A stretch of DNA of 14,538 nucleotides, taken from NCBI GenBank assembly GCA_964433555.1, contig CAYSRG010000038.1, positions 1 through 14,538 on the forward strand, given 5' to 3'. The translations under genes and the position numbers were made by a program. The notes under the pieces are model-generated. The model saw only the letters and a list, made by a program, of their open reading frames with translations, made no database searches and had not been told where the DNA came from. Position 1 is the stretch's first letter. The number at the start of each line of letters is the position of its first letter. Source of the DNA: Stramentimicrobium sp964433555. Lineage in GTDB: Bacteria > Atribacterota > Phoenicimicrobiia > Phoenicimicrobiales > Stramentimicrobiaceae. This document shows, piece after piece, positions 6,867-13,783 of the stretch.

Positions 6867-7140
6867 TATCTTTCACCTCTTCTTTATTTTTAGCCTTCTC
6901 GGCTTTTACTGCTCTGGCTTTAGCAAGTATTTCAATTTTCTTCTGTTTCTTTTCTTCTTCCCTTTGTTTGTTTGCTAAATCACGTTTGTATTTTTTCATA
7001 GCTCTCATTGTTTCCTTAAACAGCATTCTTGTAATCCTTGCCCTGTCTTTGCCTGACCAAAGCCCCTCGACTTCCATCTTTGGTATACCAGCCTCAGTTC
7101 TGGTAATGATAATTTTATCATTCTTAATATCTATAGCCAT
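6859..7140 (-). CDS. Small charged helical protein of unknown function
   Basis: A 93-residue protein that I do not recognise. The N-terminal third may form two strands (DIKNDKIIITRTEAGIPKME), followed by GLWSGKDRARITRMLF, then a very basic helix from about residue 45 to the end, full of Lys, Arg and Glu (coiled-coil-like). It lies between the zinc-ribbon gene and the scaffold gene, with AGGAGG 8 bases upstream of the start and an 8-base overlap with the scaffold gene. A small morphogenesis factor acting with portal or scaffold is possible, but this rests on position only. Confidence 0.6.
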   Translation of the reverse strand: MAIDIKNDKIIITRTEAGIPKMEVEGLWSGKDRARITRMLFKETMRAMKKYKRDLANKQREEEKKQKKIEILAKARAVKAEKAKNKEEVKDNG

Positions 7141-7152
7141 TCCTATTGCCTC

Positions 7153-7401
7153 CTAATAGTAGGCTGTCATATTCCTCTTGGCAGCCTCTTCTTTTAAATG
7201 CTTTTTACTTTTTATATAAACAGGTTTCGTATCGAGATGAGGATGGAAAAATGGTTCAAACAAATATACTGATGTAGTACATATATTTATACTCATCTTG
7301 CAATCACAATCCTCACAATACTCGTTATACCTGTCATCTATATTATGATACGCTTCTCTTACTTTATGACATCTACTACATTCATACTGATATATCGGCA
7401 T
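7153..7401 (-). CDS. FmdB-like zinc-ribbon protein
   Basis: An 82-residue protein beginning MPIYQYECSRC. The MPIY.Y.C..C opening and the later cysteines (C8, C11, C29, C32, with C34 nearby) match small FmdB-type zinc ribbons, in which two CxxC pairs bind one zinc ion. The C-terminal part (KPVYIKSKKHLKEEAAKRNM) resembles the tail of phage versions of this family, in which a short helix follows 'P.Y..S...L'. Phages commonly carry such a gene close to the portal gene; its role is not established, and nucleic-acid or protein binding is a guess. The start codon overlaps the portal stop by one base (TAATG), which indicates translational coupling. Confidence 0.75.
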   Translation of the reverse strand: MPIYQYECSRCHKVREAYHNIDDRYNEYCEDCDCKMSINICTTSVYLFEPFFHPHLDTKPVYIKSKKHLKEEAAKRNMTAYY

Positions 7402-9185
7402 TACGCACCACCTTCTACAGGAACTCTACCCTGTGCCTGCTGTGCCTGAATGTTTTGTCCTATCTGTTTCTCTACCTCACCAATGGGTAAGGGTTGTTCA
7501 GGATTATTGCCCCAACCTGCTCTTGGTGGGATAATCTGGTCTACAGGTAAATGCTCAAACTGTGAAGCTACATATCTGTCAAGTTCTGCAAAGTTATAAG
7601 GTATAGGCTGTCCTGTCTGAACTGCCTGTTGAACTACAGGACTACTCTGTAAGTATTGTGCTAACATAATAGTATCCTGCCTTCTCTGCTGTGTGCTTGT
7701 CGGCATTGAATTCTCAGGGTCAACTGTGAAAGTGTAATCACTTTCAATCTCCTTATTCTGAAACTTTACCCAATACCTGTTGCCATCATCACCTATTATA
7801 TCTTCTACCTGTTCAACATTCCATTCAGAAAATATGTATTTATTAAATTTTTGTACAATATCTGTCAATAAATCTGCAACTTGGTCTCGTCTTTCATTTA
7901 CCCTGATTTGTGCAGCAACATTAACTATCTGTGCTTCAGTAGCTGTCTGTCTCCCACCTTCATACTCACCAACCTGATTTCTGCTCAATCCACTAATCTC
8001 TCTCGCATCCTGTCTAATTGCGTCAACATCAATATTGAAGTCAGGTGGAACATAAGGCTGTAAAGGATAAACTGCATCTCTTACAGCACCACTACATTTA
8101 ACAGCAGCACCTGTGTCTTCTGTCATTATCTTCTGCACTTCTTCGTCTGTAATAACATTTTCATCATATAAAAATCTTAACTTAGCTATTCTTCTATGCT
8201 CAATATGCAAAGTTCTTGTTTCGTTGATAGCCAACTGCTGGTCTTCCAGCATCTTTGCATCAGATATACCCCAGAAATTAGTAGGGTCAGGATTAAAGGT
8301 AAGTTCAAAGTATGGATTGCCAAACTTGCCAAGATAATCAATATCATTATAAAGCCACTTATCATATCCGTCCTGCATAATGTAAAGCATATTCCTTTTT
8401 AAATCCCTTATTTCCCATAAGAAGCAGTAATCACCATAATTCTTGTCAGGAAGTTTCTGATGTAATCTTGCTTCCTGTGAGAAGTTATAGGTAGACATAC
8501 CATTTGCCTTTACATTTGCTGTATTCTTTAATTTGCTGTCATTCTTTACATCTTCCAAAGGTCTGATATATAACCTTGCTACCCAAGGAACTGTATCAAA
8601 ATCACTATAACCATAAGGAACTATAAAGAAATCTGGTTTAACATTCAATACCCAAGGTGTTCCAGGCTTGATATTCTGGTTATATTCCAATCTGTATCCT
8701 GTTTTTTCATCAAACATAGTTACAGTTCCACCAATAAATCTCTGTAGTCCTGTTTCCTCGTCTTCTATTTTCTTTCTCCAATCAGGAGAGTATCCGAATT
8801 CGCTGTCAAATCCTGATAAGATTGGTGCAGTTCCACAAATAGATGCTTCCTGAATAGCTTTTTTTATTATCTTCTTAACTTTAGTTCTCCTTATCAGCTT
8901 ATTGTCAATCTTCTGAACTATCTTTGATTGAATATAAAACCCTGGTTTCTGGTTAAGAACATGGACTTTAGGGTCAGTAAAGTAAATCTTTGGTATCATA
9001 CTTCTCAAAATAGAATAGATAAGTGCTACACTATACTTTGGTTTATTTATATTACCTTTGCTAAAGTCATTCCTGTAATAACTGCGATATATCTCCCATG
9101 CAGTAGGCGTTCCATATTCCTTTAAATAGTCTATACCACCTTGTATATTATCCTGCCAATTCTCTATACTTAACTCTTTAGCCAT
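7401..9185 (-). CDS. Portal protein
   Basis: A 594-residue protein. It forms the dodecameric DNA channel at the capsid vertex and docks the terminase. Visible portal-type features: the N-terminal wing with YSVALIYSILRSMIPKIYFT (51-70), the core strand region ending PYFELTFNPDPTNFWGISDA (291-310), then the long helix MLEDQQLAINETRTLHIEHR (312-331), SGLSRNQVGEYEGGRQTATEAQ (398-419, a typical portal motif), and a following helix of repeated Val, Ala, Arg. The C-terminal tail (540-594) is rich in Pro, Gln and Gly and probably disordered. Size fits the larger portal families. The start at 9185 has GGAGG upstream and overlaps the previous small gene by 8 bases. Assignment is firm from motifs and from position between terminase and scaffold. 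Confidence 0.9.
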   Translation of the reverse strand: MAKELSIENWQDNIQGGIDYLKEYGTPTAWEIYRSYYRNDFSKGNINKPKYSVALIYSILRSMIPKIYFTDPKVHVLNQKPGFYIQSKIVQKIDNKLIRRTKVKKIIKKAIQEASICGTAPILSGFDSEFGYSPDWRKKIEDEETGLQRFIGGTVTMFDEKTGYRLEYNQNIKPGTPWVLNVKPDFFIVPYGYSDFDTVPWVARLYIRPLEDVKNDSKLKNTANVKANGMSTYNFSQEARLHQKLPDKNYGDYCFLWEIRDLKRNMLYIMQDGYDKWLYNDIDYLGKFGNPYFELTFNPDPTNFWGISDAKMLEDQQLAINETRTLHIEHRRIAKLRFLYDENVITDEEVQKIMTEDTGAAVKCSGAVRDAVYPLQPYVPPDFNIDVDAIRQDAREISGLSRNQVGEYEGGRQTATEAQIVNVAAQIRVNERRDQVADLLTDIVQKFNKYIFSEWNVEQVEDIIGDDGNRYWVKFQNKEIESDYTFTVDPENSMPTSTQQRRQDTIMLAQYLQSSPVVQQAVQTGQPIPYNFAELDRYVASQFEHLPVDQIIPPRAGWGNNPEQPLPIGEVEKQIGQNIQAQQAQGRVPVEGGA

Positions 9186-9384
9186 TTATTGCCTCCGATA
9201 TAGGAGATTTTTGTTTAGTGGACTTCTTGGCACTACTCATAGCAGCAGCTTGACATATTTTTATTGCGTGCTTTAAACTCTTTGGTTTTGTACTGCCAAT
9301 CTTTCCTGTTTTCTTATACGAGTTAATACATTCTTTTATATTACTCGATATTACACTTTGAGATTTCCCTTTTTTGAGGGGCAT
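9178..9384 (-). CDS. Small basic phage protein before the portal gene
   Basis: A 68-residue Lys/Ser-rich protein that begins MPLKKGKSQSVISSNIKECI. This opening, followed by a stretch ending in HAIKICQAAA, resembles a family of very small basic phage proteins (MPLKKG...VIS.NI...A..IA) that are often encoded next to terminase or portal genes and have no known function. Here the middle carries an extra Lys/Gly-rich segment (YKKTGKIGSTKPKSLK) and the tail extends further (SSAKKSTKQKSPISEAING). DNA or RNA binding is plausible from its charge but is not shown. AGGTGAT lies upstream of the start, and the end overlaps the portal start by 8 bases. Confidence 0.7.
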   Translation of the reverse strand: MPLKKGKSQSVISSNIKECINSYKKTGKIGSTKPKSLKHAIKICQAAAMSSAKKSTKQKSPISEAING

Positions 9385-9398
9385 CTAAATCACCTGCC

Positions 9399-9677
9399 TT
9401 ACATACTGAAATACACTATACACTCTGCACCCTCTTCTATTTCTACATAAATACCTTCCCTGCAAGTGCAAGGTATATCTACTTTATTTAATGTTGGAGT
9501 CAATATAGCTAATTTTCTTTTACCACCTAAATCATCACTTGCACTATCATAGATAGTAGCCTTTGCATCACCTGTTCCTGATGTCATAATAGCACCTATA
9601 AACCAGCCATCGCTTTCCAATACTGCCTGTGAACCGATTAATTCACCAGAACTACCTACTCCTTTTACACCTTTCAT
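9399..9677 (-). CDS. Small beta-rich putative virion protein
   Basis: A 92-residue protein, MKGVKGVGSSGEL. The start at 9677 is chosen because AAAGAGGTGG lies just upstream with good spacing; the longer frame to 9722 runs back into the terminase gene. Strand pattern: GWFIGAIMTSGTGDAKATIYD, then KLAILTPTLNKVDIP, C-T-C with EGIYVEIEEG and a closing CIVYF. This resembles small phage beta-sandwich proteins, often of unknown role, in head modules. It shares its plan with the protein at 3380-3655 (FIGA/FVGA, IYD/LYN, C.EGIY, VYF/VYY). It lies 13 bases after the terminase stop. A capsid-associated role is inferred. Confidence 0.6.
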   Translation of the reverse strand: MKGVKGVGSSGELIGSQAVLESDGWFIGAIMTSGTGDAKATIYDSASDDLGGKRKLAILTPTLNKVDIPCTCREGIYVEIEEGAECIVYFSM

Positions 9678-9690
9678 TTTAACCACCTCT

Positions 9691-12276
9691 TTAATAATAT
9701 CTTGACATTCCAGAGGCAACAAATCCCTTTGCCTTTGGGAATAAAGAATTTTGTTTACTCTTGTCTTCTAATTCCTTCATAATTGCCTCAAAAGAAAGTG
9801 GGTCTACTTCCTTTTGTTTAACAAACTCTTTGGTATGAACTGCATTTCTGATAGCATAGGCAAGCACATCAATAACATCTCTCTTCTTACCGAATGGATA
9901 CTCTCTCAACTGCTTTTGAAGTTTAGACATATTCTTTTTCATTAATACCTTGCCATTCTCAAAGTAAGGTATCATACTTTTTATTCGTGCATCTTTCTTA
10001 TCCTTACCACCAGGAACTTCCTTTACGATAGAGAAATGGACATCTTCATTAACCTTAACACCCTTCTCATCAACCCTATCTCTTTCAAGTGCTATAGCCT
10101 GTGCTAATGCTTCCTGATATGCTATTGTTTCCACAACAACCTTATGAATATTATAATCTCTCACCAACTTGAAAGTAATCTTTACCTGTTCAGTTAAATT
10201 CATCTGCTTTCCAAATGCTTCATGTATATAAATAAGTCCGTTAGGTGCACCACCTACTACTGCAAAACCACTATCACAATTCTGTTTGCTCTCTCCTATA
10301 GCAGGGTCAATAGCCAAGACATTCTTGGTTTCTGGTGCTATATTAAAATATCTGTTCCAGTTAGGCTTGAATATCATTTTTTCCAAGGGCATTGGGTCTA
10401 AAAGCATCTGGGTTGCAAACATATAAGTTCCCATTTCTTCTTTCTTTGCATCCAACACTTCGTCATCAAACCTTCTTGGGTAGATAGCATTTCCATCTTC
10501 ATCATAAACTGTCTTCAAAAATCTTGCATATCCAGGCTCGTGTGTCTTAATGTGATTAATCATATCTTCTTGAAACCACCTCGTGCCTATATGGATACGC
10601 TTTGAAGTCTTGTAATCAATAAGCAAGTTGGTAGCCATTTTATGCCAACCTATAGCCTTATCAACATCTTCCATATTAGGTGCAATCTCTTCCCCTGAAA
10701 GGTCGTGAGTGTCTGCTGTAACTAAATCATCTTCTATGATACAGTTATGAACACAAGCCCCATTGACAACAAAATTATGAAATTTGCTTACCTGTAAATC
10801 ATACACTTCATCATCATAAGTATAGACAATAGATTTAATCTTTTGTAAATAATAATCAGGTATAATAATATTTCTATTTGGTTTGTATTGCCAAGAAGTC
10901 TTATTACCCATTAAAACATCAATTAATGGATTATTTATCGATAAAGTATAAGACTTCCTTGTATTACATATATTGCCTACAACTATATTCTTCTCTTTTT
11001 TATGTCCATTATTTATCATGGATGGTATATTAAGAGAAGCAAGTAATAATTGTAAGGTAGCAATTAAAGAATAAGATACACTTGTTGCTGTCCAACCAAT
11101 ACTATTATTATTTCTTTTATGCCCATCTCCACGCAAATAACCTTTAATTAATTCTACTTTATTAGGATAATGAGTAGATAGTGCCAATGGTGGTAAATGT
11201 TTGTTATAAGAATGAGTTCCAAACTTATTTAATATTTCTTTGAAATCTTTATCAAAGAAACTAACCACTATGGTAGAACTTTTAGTTTTTATATCAGTAA
11301 CATTGACCTCTAAATATTTAAGGACTATATTTTTAACATCTTCCACATATTCATTTTCTGTATCTCCGAAAGTTAATCTTATCCTATTGCCTTCACTTGC
11401 AGCCCCTTCTGCTAACCAATATCCAATTAATCTCCATATATCCTTTTTCGACAATAATTTATTTATTCTTTCGTTAGTTCTACTACCGAACACTCTCCTA
11501 TTTTTAGGAATAGGTAACACCAAATAGTCATTATAGGTAACATCTTTTGCTTCTACCCATTCCATTGAGTTATCTCTATATACTTTTATTCGATGGTCTT
11601 CTGTACACCTTAAAGGGTAAGGTTGCCCCCATGATTGTATTTTTATTATTCTTTTATCCGTGTTCTTTTTGGCAATATTAACAACTTCAGAATAACTGCA
11701 ATCATCTGTCAACACACGCATTGATTTTTTTATATCTTCTATTTTTATAAGTCCATTGGAAGTATAAACATAATTTCCACGACATATACAGTCGTAATGT
11801 CTTGATGTTAGTTTTGTTCCTACACCAGCACTCTCGAAAGTTCCTTCAGGGAATGTTGTAGGTCTGTTTACTTCAGCACATTCATTAGACCACCTTATAT
11901 TCTTGCTGTTGAAGTTAGGCACAATCTCATTATATAAAGCCTTAAATAAATCATTTCTTTCAAATATAGACCTTATTTCGTGCACTCTCTTGGCTGCATT
12001 TTCAAAGGTATTCTGAACTAATAATATTCTTATAGAAGGGTTATTGATAGCTAACCAGATTGGATAATATACAGAGGCTACTGTGGTTTTTAGAAAACCA
12101 CGAGGAAGTTCAACAAGTTTCTTGTTTGGATAATCCTGTTGAAGGAAGTTGCATAAGTCAAGATGAACTTCTTTTGTAAGCCAGTCATTCTTCATAATTA
12201 CCCTACAGAAGAACCAGAAACTCTTTCTTCCTATAGCAGCTAATTTCTTTGGGTTTATCTCAATCTGTTTTGACAT
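9691..12276 (-). CDS. terL: Terminase large subunit interrupted by an intein
   Basis: An 861-residue precursor; removal of the intein (163-511) leaves a 512-residue terminase, the normal size. The ATPase half has a Walker A-like motif ELPRGFLKTT (56-65; Leu replaces the usual Gly before Lys, as some terminases do), Walker B formed only after splicing (HYD 160-162 joined to CIIEDD 512-517), and the coupling motif GTRW (564-567). The nuclease half has RNase H-like acidic residues: D657 in LAIDPAIG, E716 in VVVETIAY, and D800/D803 in KRDVIDVLAYA. The protein pumps DNA through the portal using ATP and cuts the concatemer. The start overlaps the small-subunit gene by 17 bases; GAGG precedes it. 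Splicing is needed for a working ATPase site. Confidence 0.93.
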   Translation of the reverse strand: MSKQIEINPKKLAAIGRKSFWFFCRVIMKNDWLTKEVHLDLCNFLQQDYPNKKLVELPRGFLKTTVASVYYPIWLAINNPSIRILLVQNTFENAAKRVHEIRSIFERNDLFKALYNEIVPNFNSKNIRWSNECAEVNRPTTFPEGTFESAGVGTKLTSRHYDCICRGNYVYTSNGLIKIEDIKKSMRVLTDDCSYSEVVNIAKKNTDKRIIKIQSWGQPYPLRCTEDHRIKVYRDNSMEWVEAKDVTYNDYLVLPIPKNRRVFGSRTNERINKLLSKKDIWRLIGYWLAEGAASEGNRIRLTFGDTENEYVEDVKNIVLKYLEVNVTDIKTKSSTIVVSFFDKDFKEILNKFGTHSYNKHLPPLALSTHYPNKVELIKGYLRGDGHKRNNNSIGWTATSVSYSLIATLQLLLASLNIPSMINNGHKKEKNIVVGNICNTRKSYTLSINNPLIDVLMGNKTSWQYKPNRNIIIPDYYLQKIKSIVYTYDDEVYDLQVSKFHNFVVNGACVHNCIIEDDLVTADTHDLSGEEIAPNMEDVDKAIGWHKMATNLLIDYKTSKRIHIGTRWFQEDMINHIKTHEPGYARFLKTVYDEDGNAIYPRRFDDEVLDAKKEEMGTYMFATQMLLDPMPLEKMIFKPNWNRYFNIAPETKNVLAIDPAIGESKQNCDSGFAVVGGAPNGLIYIHEAFGKQMNLTEQVKITFKLVRDYNIHKVVVETIAYQEALAQAIALERDRVDEKGVKVNEDVHFSIVKEVPGGKDKKDARIKSMIPYFENGKVLMKKNMSKLQKQLREYPFGKKRDVIDVLAYAIRNAVHTKEFVKQKEVDPLSFEAIMKELEDKSKQNSLFPKAKGFVASGMSRYY
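10744..11790 (-). mobile_element. Intein with LAGLIDADG homing endonuclease, in terL at Walker B
   Basis: A 349-residue intein, precursor residues 163-511. Block A: C163 in CICRGNYVYTSNGLIKIEDI. Block B: CTEDHRIKV with the T..H pair at 225-228. Endonuclease motifs: LIGYWLAEG (283-291, acid at 290) and LIKGYLRGDG (376-385, acid at D384), about 94 residues apart, typical of a two-motif LAGLIDADG (DOD) enzyme. Blocks F and G: VYDLQVSKFHNFVVNG, then VHN with N511 as the last intein residue and C512 as the +1 nucleophile. I chose the first of two close Cys residues as C1, because then G is at position 5 and the joined extein reads HYD-CIIEDDLV, an intact Walker B. All splicing residues and both endonuclease acids are present, so it looks active. 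Confidence 0.93.
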
Positions 12277-12832
12277 CTTCTACTTCCTCAACACCCTCAA
12301 CATCTATTATTTCCTTAAAAAGTTCTTTATCTAAATCAGAGGCATTTATTGCTGCGTAAATATCATTCTTAATACTCTGGTCAATGTAGATTTTAGTGCT
12401 CTTATCTTCTGTAGCTTTCTGACTATAGCCAGCATATCCGAGAACATCGTTTGCAGCATCTTTTTTTATTCTTGCTTCCTGTGCGTTTTTCATTATATCT
12501 ATAATAATAGCAGCAGCATCAGGACTTGCGTTTGTAAAGAGGTTCTGCACAGGGTCAGAGGACATCTTGTCCATAAATCTTTCGTTAATCTCGTTCTTCA
12601 TCTGTAATTCTTTTTCCTTAAAGAGAGGAGAATTAACAATAGAGGACATTCTTGTTAAACTTAAACCTATATCTTTGGCAATATCCTTCTGTTTTTGCCC
12701 TGCTATCTTTCTGCGTAATATATCTTCTACTTGTGGAGTTATCTTTGCTATCTGTGAGGTGTTTTTGCTTCTTTTTAGTGGCTCAAATTTTACCTTCATC
12801 TTCTCAAGTTCAGCTTTTCTGTCTACAGGCAT
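12260..12832 (-). CDS. terS: Terminase small subunit
   Basis: A 190-residue protein, MPVDRKAELEKM. Residues about 33-70 look like a helix-turn-helix (ILRRKIAGQKQKDIAKDIGLSL then RMSSIVN), which would bind the packaging site. The middle and C-terminal parts are helical (AAIIIDIMKNAQEARIKKDAANDVLGYAGY, 107-136), with the ARIKKDAA..VL..AGY pattern typical of small terminases, and the tail is acidic. The start at 12832 is chosen because AGGGGGT (12839-12845) lies 6 bases upstream; the TTG at 12853 falls inside an inverted repeat. It overlaps the large subunit gene by 17 bases. Its SD is part of a hairpin arm, so translation from long readthrough transcripts could be limited. Confidence 0.88.
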   Translation of the reverse strand: MPVDRKAELEKMKVKFEPLKRSKNTSQIAKITPQVEDILRRKIAGQKQKDIAKDIGLSLTRMSSIVNSPLFKEKELQMKNEINERFMDKMSSDPVQNLFTNASPDAAAIIIDIMKNAQEARIKKDAANDVLGYAGYSQKATEDKSTKIYIDQSIKNDIYAAINASDLDKELFKEIIDVEGVEEVEDVKTD

Positions 12833-12836
12833 AGAA

Positions 12837-12877
12837 ATACCCCCTATATTCAATACTATGTTAAATATAGAGGGTAT
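12837..12877 (-). promoter_or_regulatory. Inverted repeat overlapping the promoter and the terS ribosome-binding site
   Basis: Arms 12837-12850 and 12864-12877 pair over 14 positions: 13 Watson-Crick and one G-U in minus-strand RNA (C-A on the plus strand). The loop is 13 bases. The downstream arm contains AGGGGGT, the SD of the terS gene; the upstream arm contains the -10 box. It can act as an RNA hairpin hiding the SD in readthrough transcripts, or as a DNA operator, or both. The following bases (TTCTATG) do not form a good U-tract, so a terminator is less likely. Confidence 0.7.
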
Positions 12878-12892
12878 AACTTATAAAGTCAA
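12864..12892 (-). promoter_or_regulatory. Sigma70-like promoter before terS
   Basis: Minus-strand TTGACT (12887-12892; consensus TTGACA) and TATATT (12864-12869; consensus TATAAT) are separated by exactly 17 bases, each differing from consensus by one base. Expected start site is near 12857, within the loop of the inverted repeat. It would drive terS, terL and the head genes. This is the only convincing promoter I see in the window. Confidence 0.65.
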
Positions 12893-12898
12893 TGCAGT

Positions 12899-13384
12899 TT
12901 ATGTCAATTCATTAGCAAACTCTATTGCTGTTGCAAGTGAAGTAAAGTAAAAATACTTTCCATTTACATCTCTTACCCACGAATTGCTTGGGCTTGGTGG
13001 GATAATATCAACGTGGATAAAGTGGGAAAATGGGTATAGCCCAATTCTTGTAAATCCTATCTTATCTGCTTTCTGTGCAAGGTCTATAAGTCCATAGAAT
13101 GTGTTAGGTTTGATACATATATCTGCTGCCTTGCCTTTTAAGTGAGGGGAACTTATATATCCCCCCACCCTGTCATTATAAGGCTTACATCTGATGCCAC
13201 CACCTTTGGTAATATGAATGGGCTTGTTGATAAGAAATCTTAATCTCTCAAGATTATCAAGTAGTTTCCTGTTTACCTTCTGTTTTGGTTCACACCCACA
13301 CGGACACGAGAACTCTTTGTAATGGAAATTAGGGCTAATTTGTCCATAATCCTCATACCTTTTATCATTTATCTTGAAGTTCAT
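12899..13384 (-). CDS. M15-type peptidase, probable endolysin
   Basis: A 161-residue protein. It has the motif set of zinc D-Ala-D-Ala carboxypeptidase-type (M15) lysins: a short helix region, GGGIRCKPYNDRVGG (61-75), SPHLKGKAADI (79-89) with H81 and D88, and FIHVDI (122-127) with H124, giving the expected His-Asp-His zinc ligands. It would cut cross-links of peptidoglycan at lysis. A Cys-rich EFSCPCGCEP near residues 25-33 is like the C..CG found in some family members. No signal peptide or membrane segment is visible, so release would need a holin, not seen here. The start at 13384 is chosen over 13390 because AAAAGGAG then lies 6 bases upstream. It begins 2 bases after the stop of a 51-residue ORF. 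Confidence 0.82.
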   Translation of the reverse strand: MNFKINDKRYEDYGQISPNFHYKEFSCPCGCEPKQKVNRKLLDNLERLRFLINKPIHITKGGGIRCKPYNDRVGGYISSPHLKGKAADICIKPNTFYGLIDLAQKADKIGFTRIGLYPFSHFIHVDIIPPSPSNSWVRDVNGKYFYFTSLATAIEFANELT

Positions 13385-13386
13385 TC

Positions 13387-13542
13387 TCATCTCCTTTTAA
13401 CTGCTTCGTCAAAGATGTTTATCTCTTCAATAGTAAGGTCATTTAATATCCCAAATATATCCTGTAATGCCTTTATTTGAATTATCTGTCTTACCTTTTC
13501 ATTATCAACTTCAATGGTTATCTTATTAATTATTATTTTCAT
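13387..13542 (-). CDS. Small hypothetical protein (51 residues)
   Basis: A 51-residue ORF: starts MKIIINKITIEVDNEKVRQI and ends DEAVKRR. I do not recognise it. It looks like one or two strands followed by helices (RQIIQIKALQDIFG, LTIEEINIFDEA). AAAGGAG lies 6 bases upstream of the chosen start at 13542, as good as for its neighbours. It overlaps the helix-turn-helix gene by 17 bases and ends 2 bases before the peptidase start; its last codons contain the SD of the peptidase gene. This placement and SD make it likely to be translated. It has no predicted membrane segment, so it does not look like a holin. Confidence 0.6.
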   Translation of the reverse strand: MKIIINKITIEVDNEKVRQIIQIKALQDIFGILNDLTIEEINIFDEAVKRR

Positions 13543-13750
13543 CACCATCTCCTTTAGGCTTCATAACTCCCATATACTGATAATGTTCCATTCTTCTTTG
13601 TATAGCGTGTTCTACCTTCTTGCTGTCAAACCTGTATGTGCCACCTATCTTGGCAAATGTGCCTTTAAGCTGTCCTTCCCTAATCCATTTATAGACGGTA
13701 ACAGGTTTTACTGCCAGCAGTTCTGCTACTTCCTTAACATTCAAATACAT
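13526..13750 (-). CDS. Excisionase/MerR-like helix-turn-helix DNA-binding protein
   Basis: A 74-residue protein, MYLNVKEVAELLAVKPVTVY. The sequence L.V.EVAELL.V...TVYKWI.EG.L (residues 3-30) is a clear winged-helix/HTH of the excisionase (HTH_17) type, followed by the wing AKIGGTYRFDSKKVEHAI. Such proteins bind DNA as small regulators or excisionases. No integrase is visible nearby, so a transcription role is as likely; control of the promoter before terS would fit but is a guess. The start at 13750 is chosen because AGAGGTGAT then has 8-base spacing; the GTG at 13759 is inside that SD. The end is Asp/Asn-rich. Confidence 0.85.
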   Translation of the reverse strand: MYLNVKEVAELLAVKPVTVYKWIREGQLKGTFAKIGGTYRFDSKKVEHAIQRRMEHYQYMGVMKPKGDGDENNN

Positions 13751-13783
13751 ATTTATCACCTCTTTCCTGTTACCGTATTTTTG

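Noticed and set aside
10744..11790. Inserted group I intron or separate homing endonuclease gene
   Set aside because: The frame is open throughout the terminase and the protein has intein splicing blocks at both ends, so it is an intein.
12837..12877. Simple intrinsic terminator after the lysin gene
   Set aside because: Stem is strong, but the following bases lack a U-tract and contain the terS start; regulation of terS explains the structure better.
12567..12950. 127-codon plus-strand ORF across terS and the intergenic promoter
   Set aside because: Antisense to terS and the regulatory region, no SD, membrane-like look explained by complement of charged helical codons.
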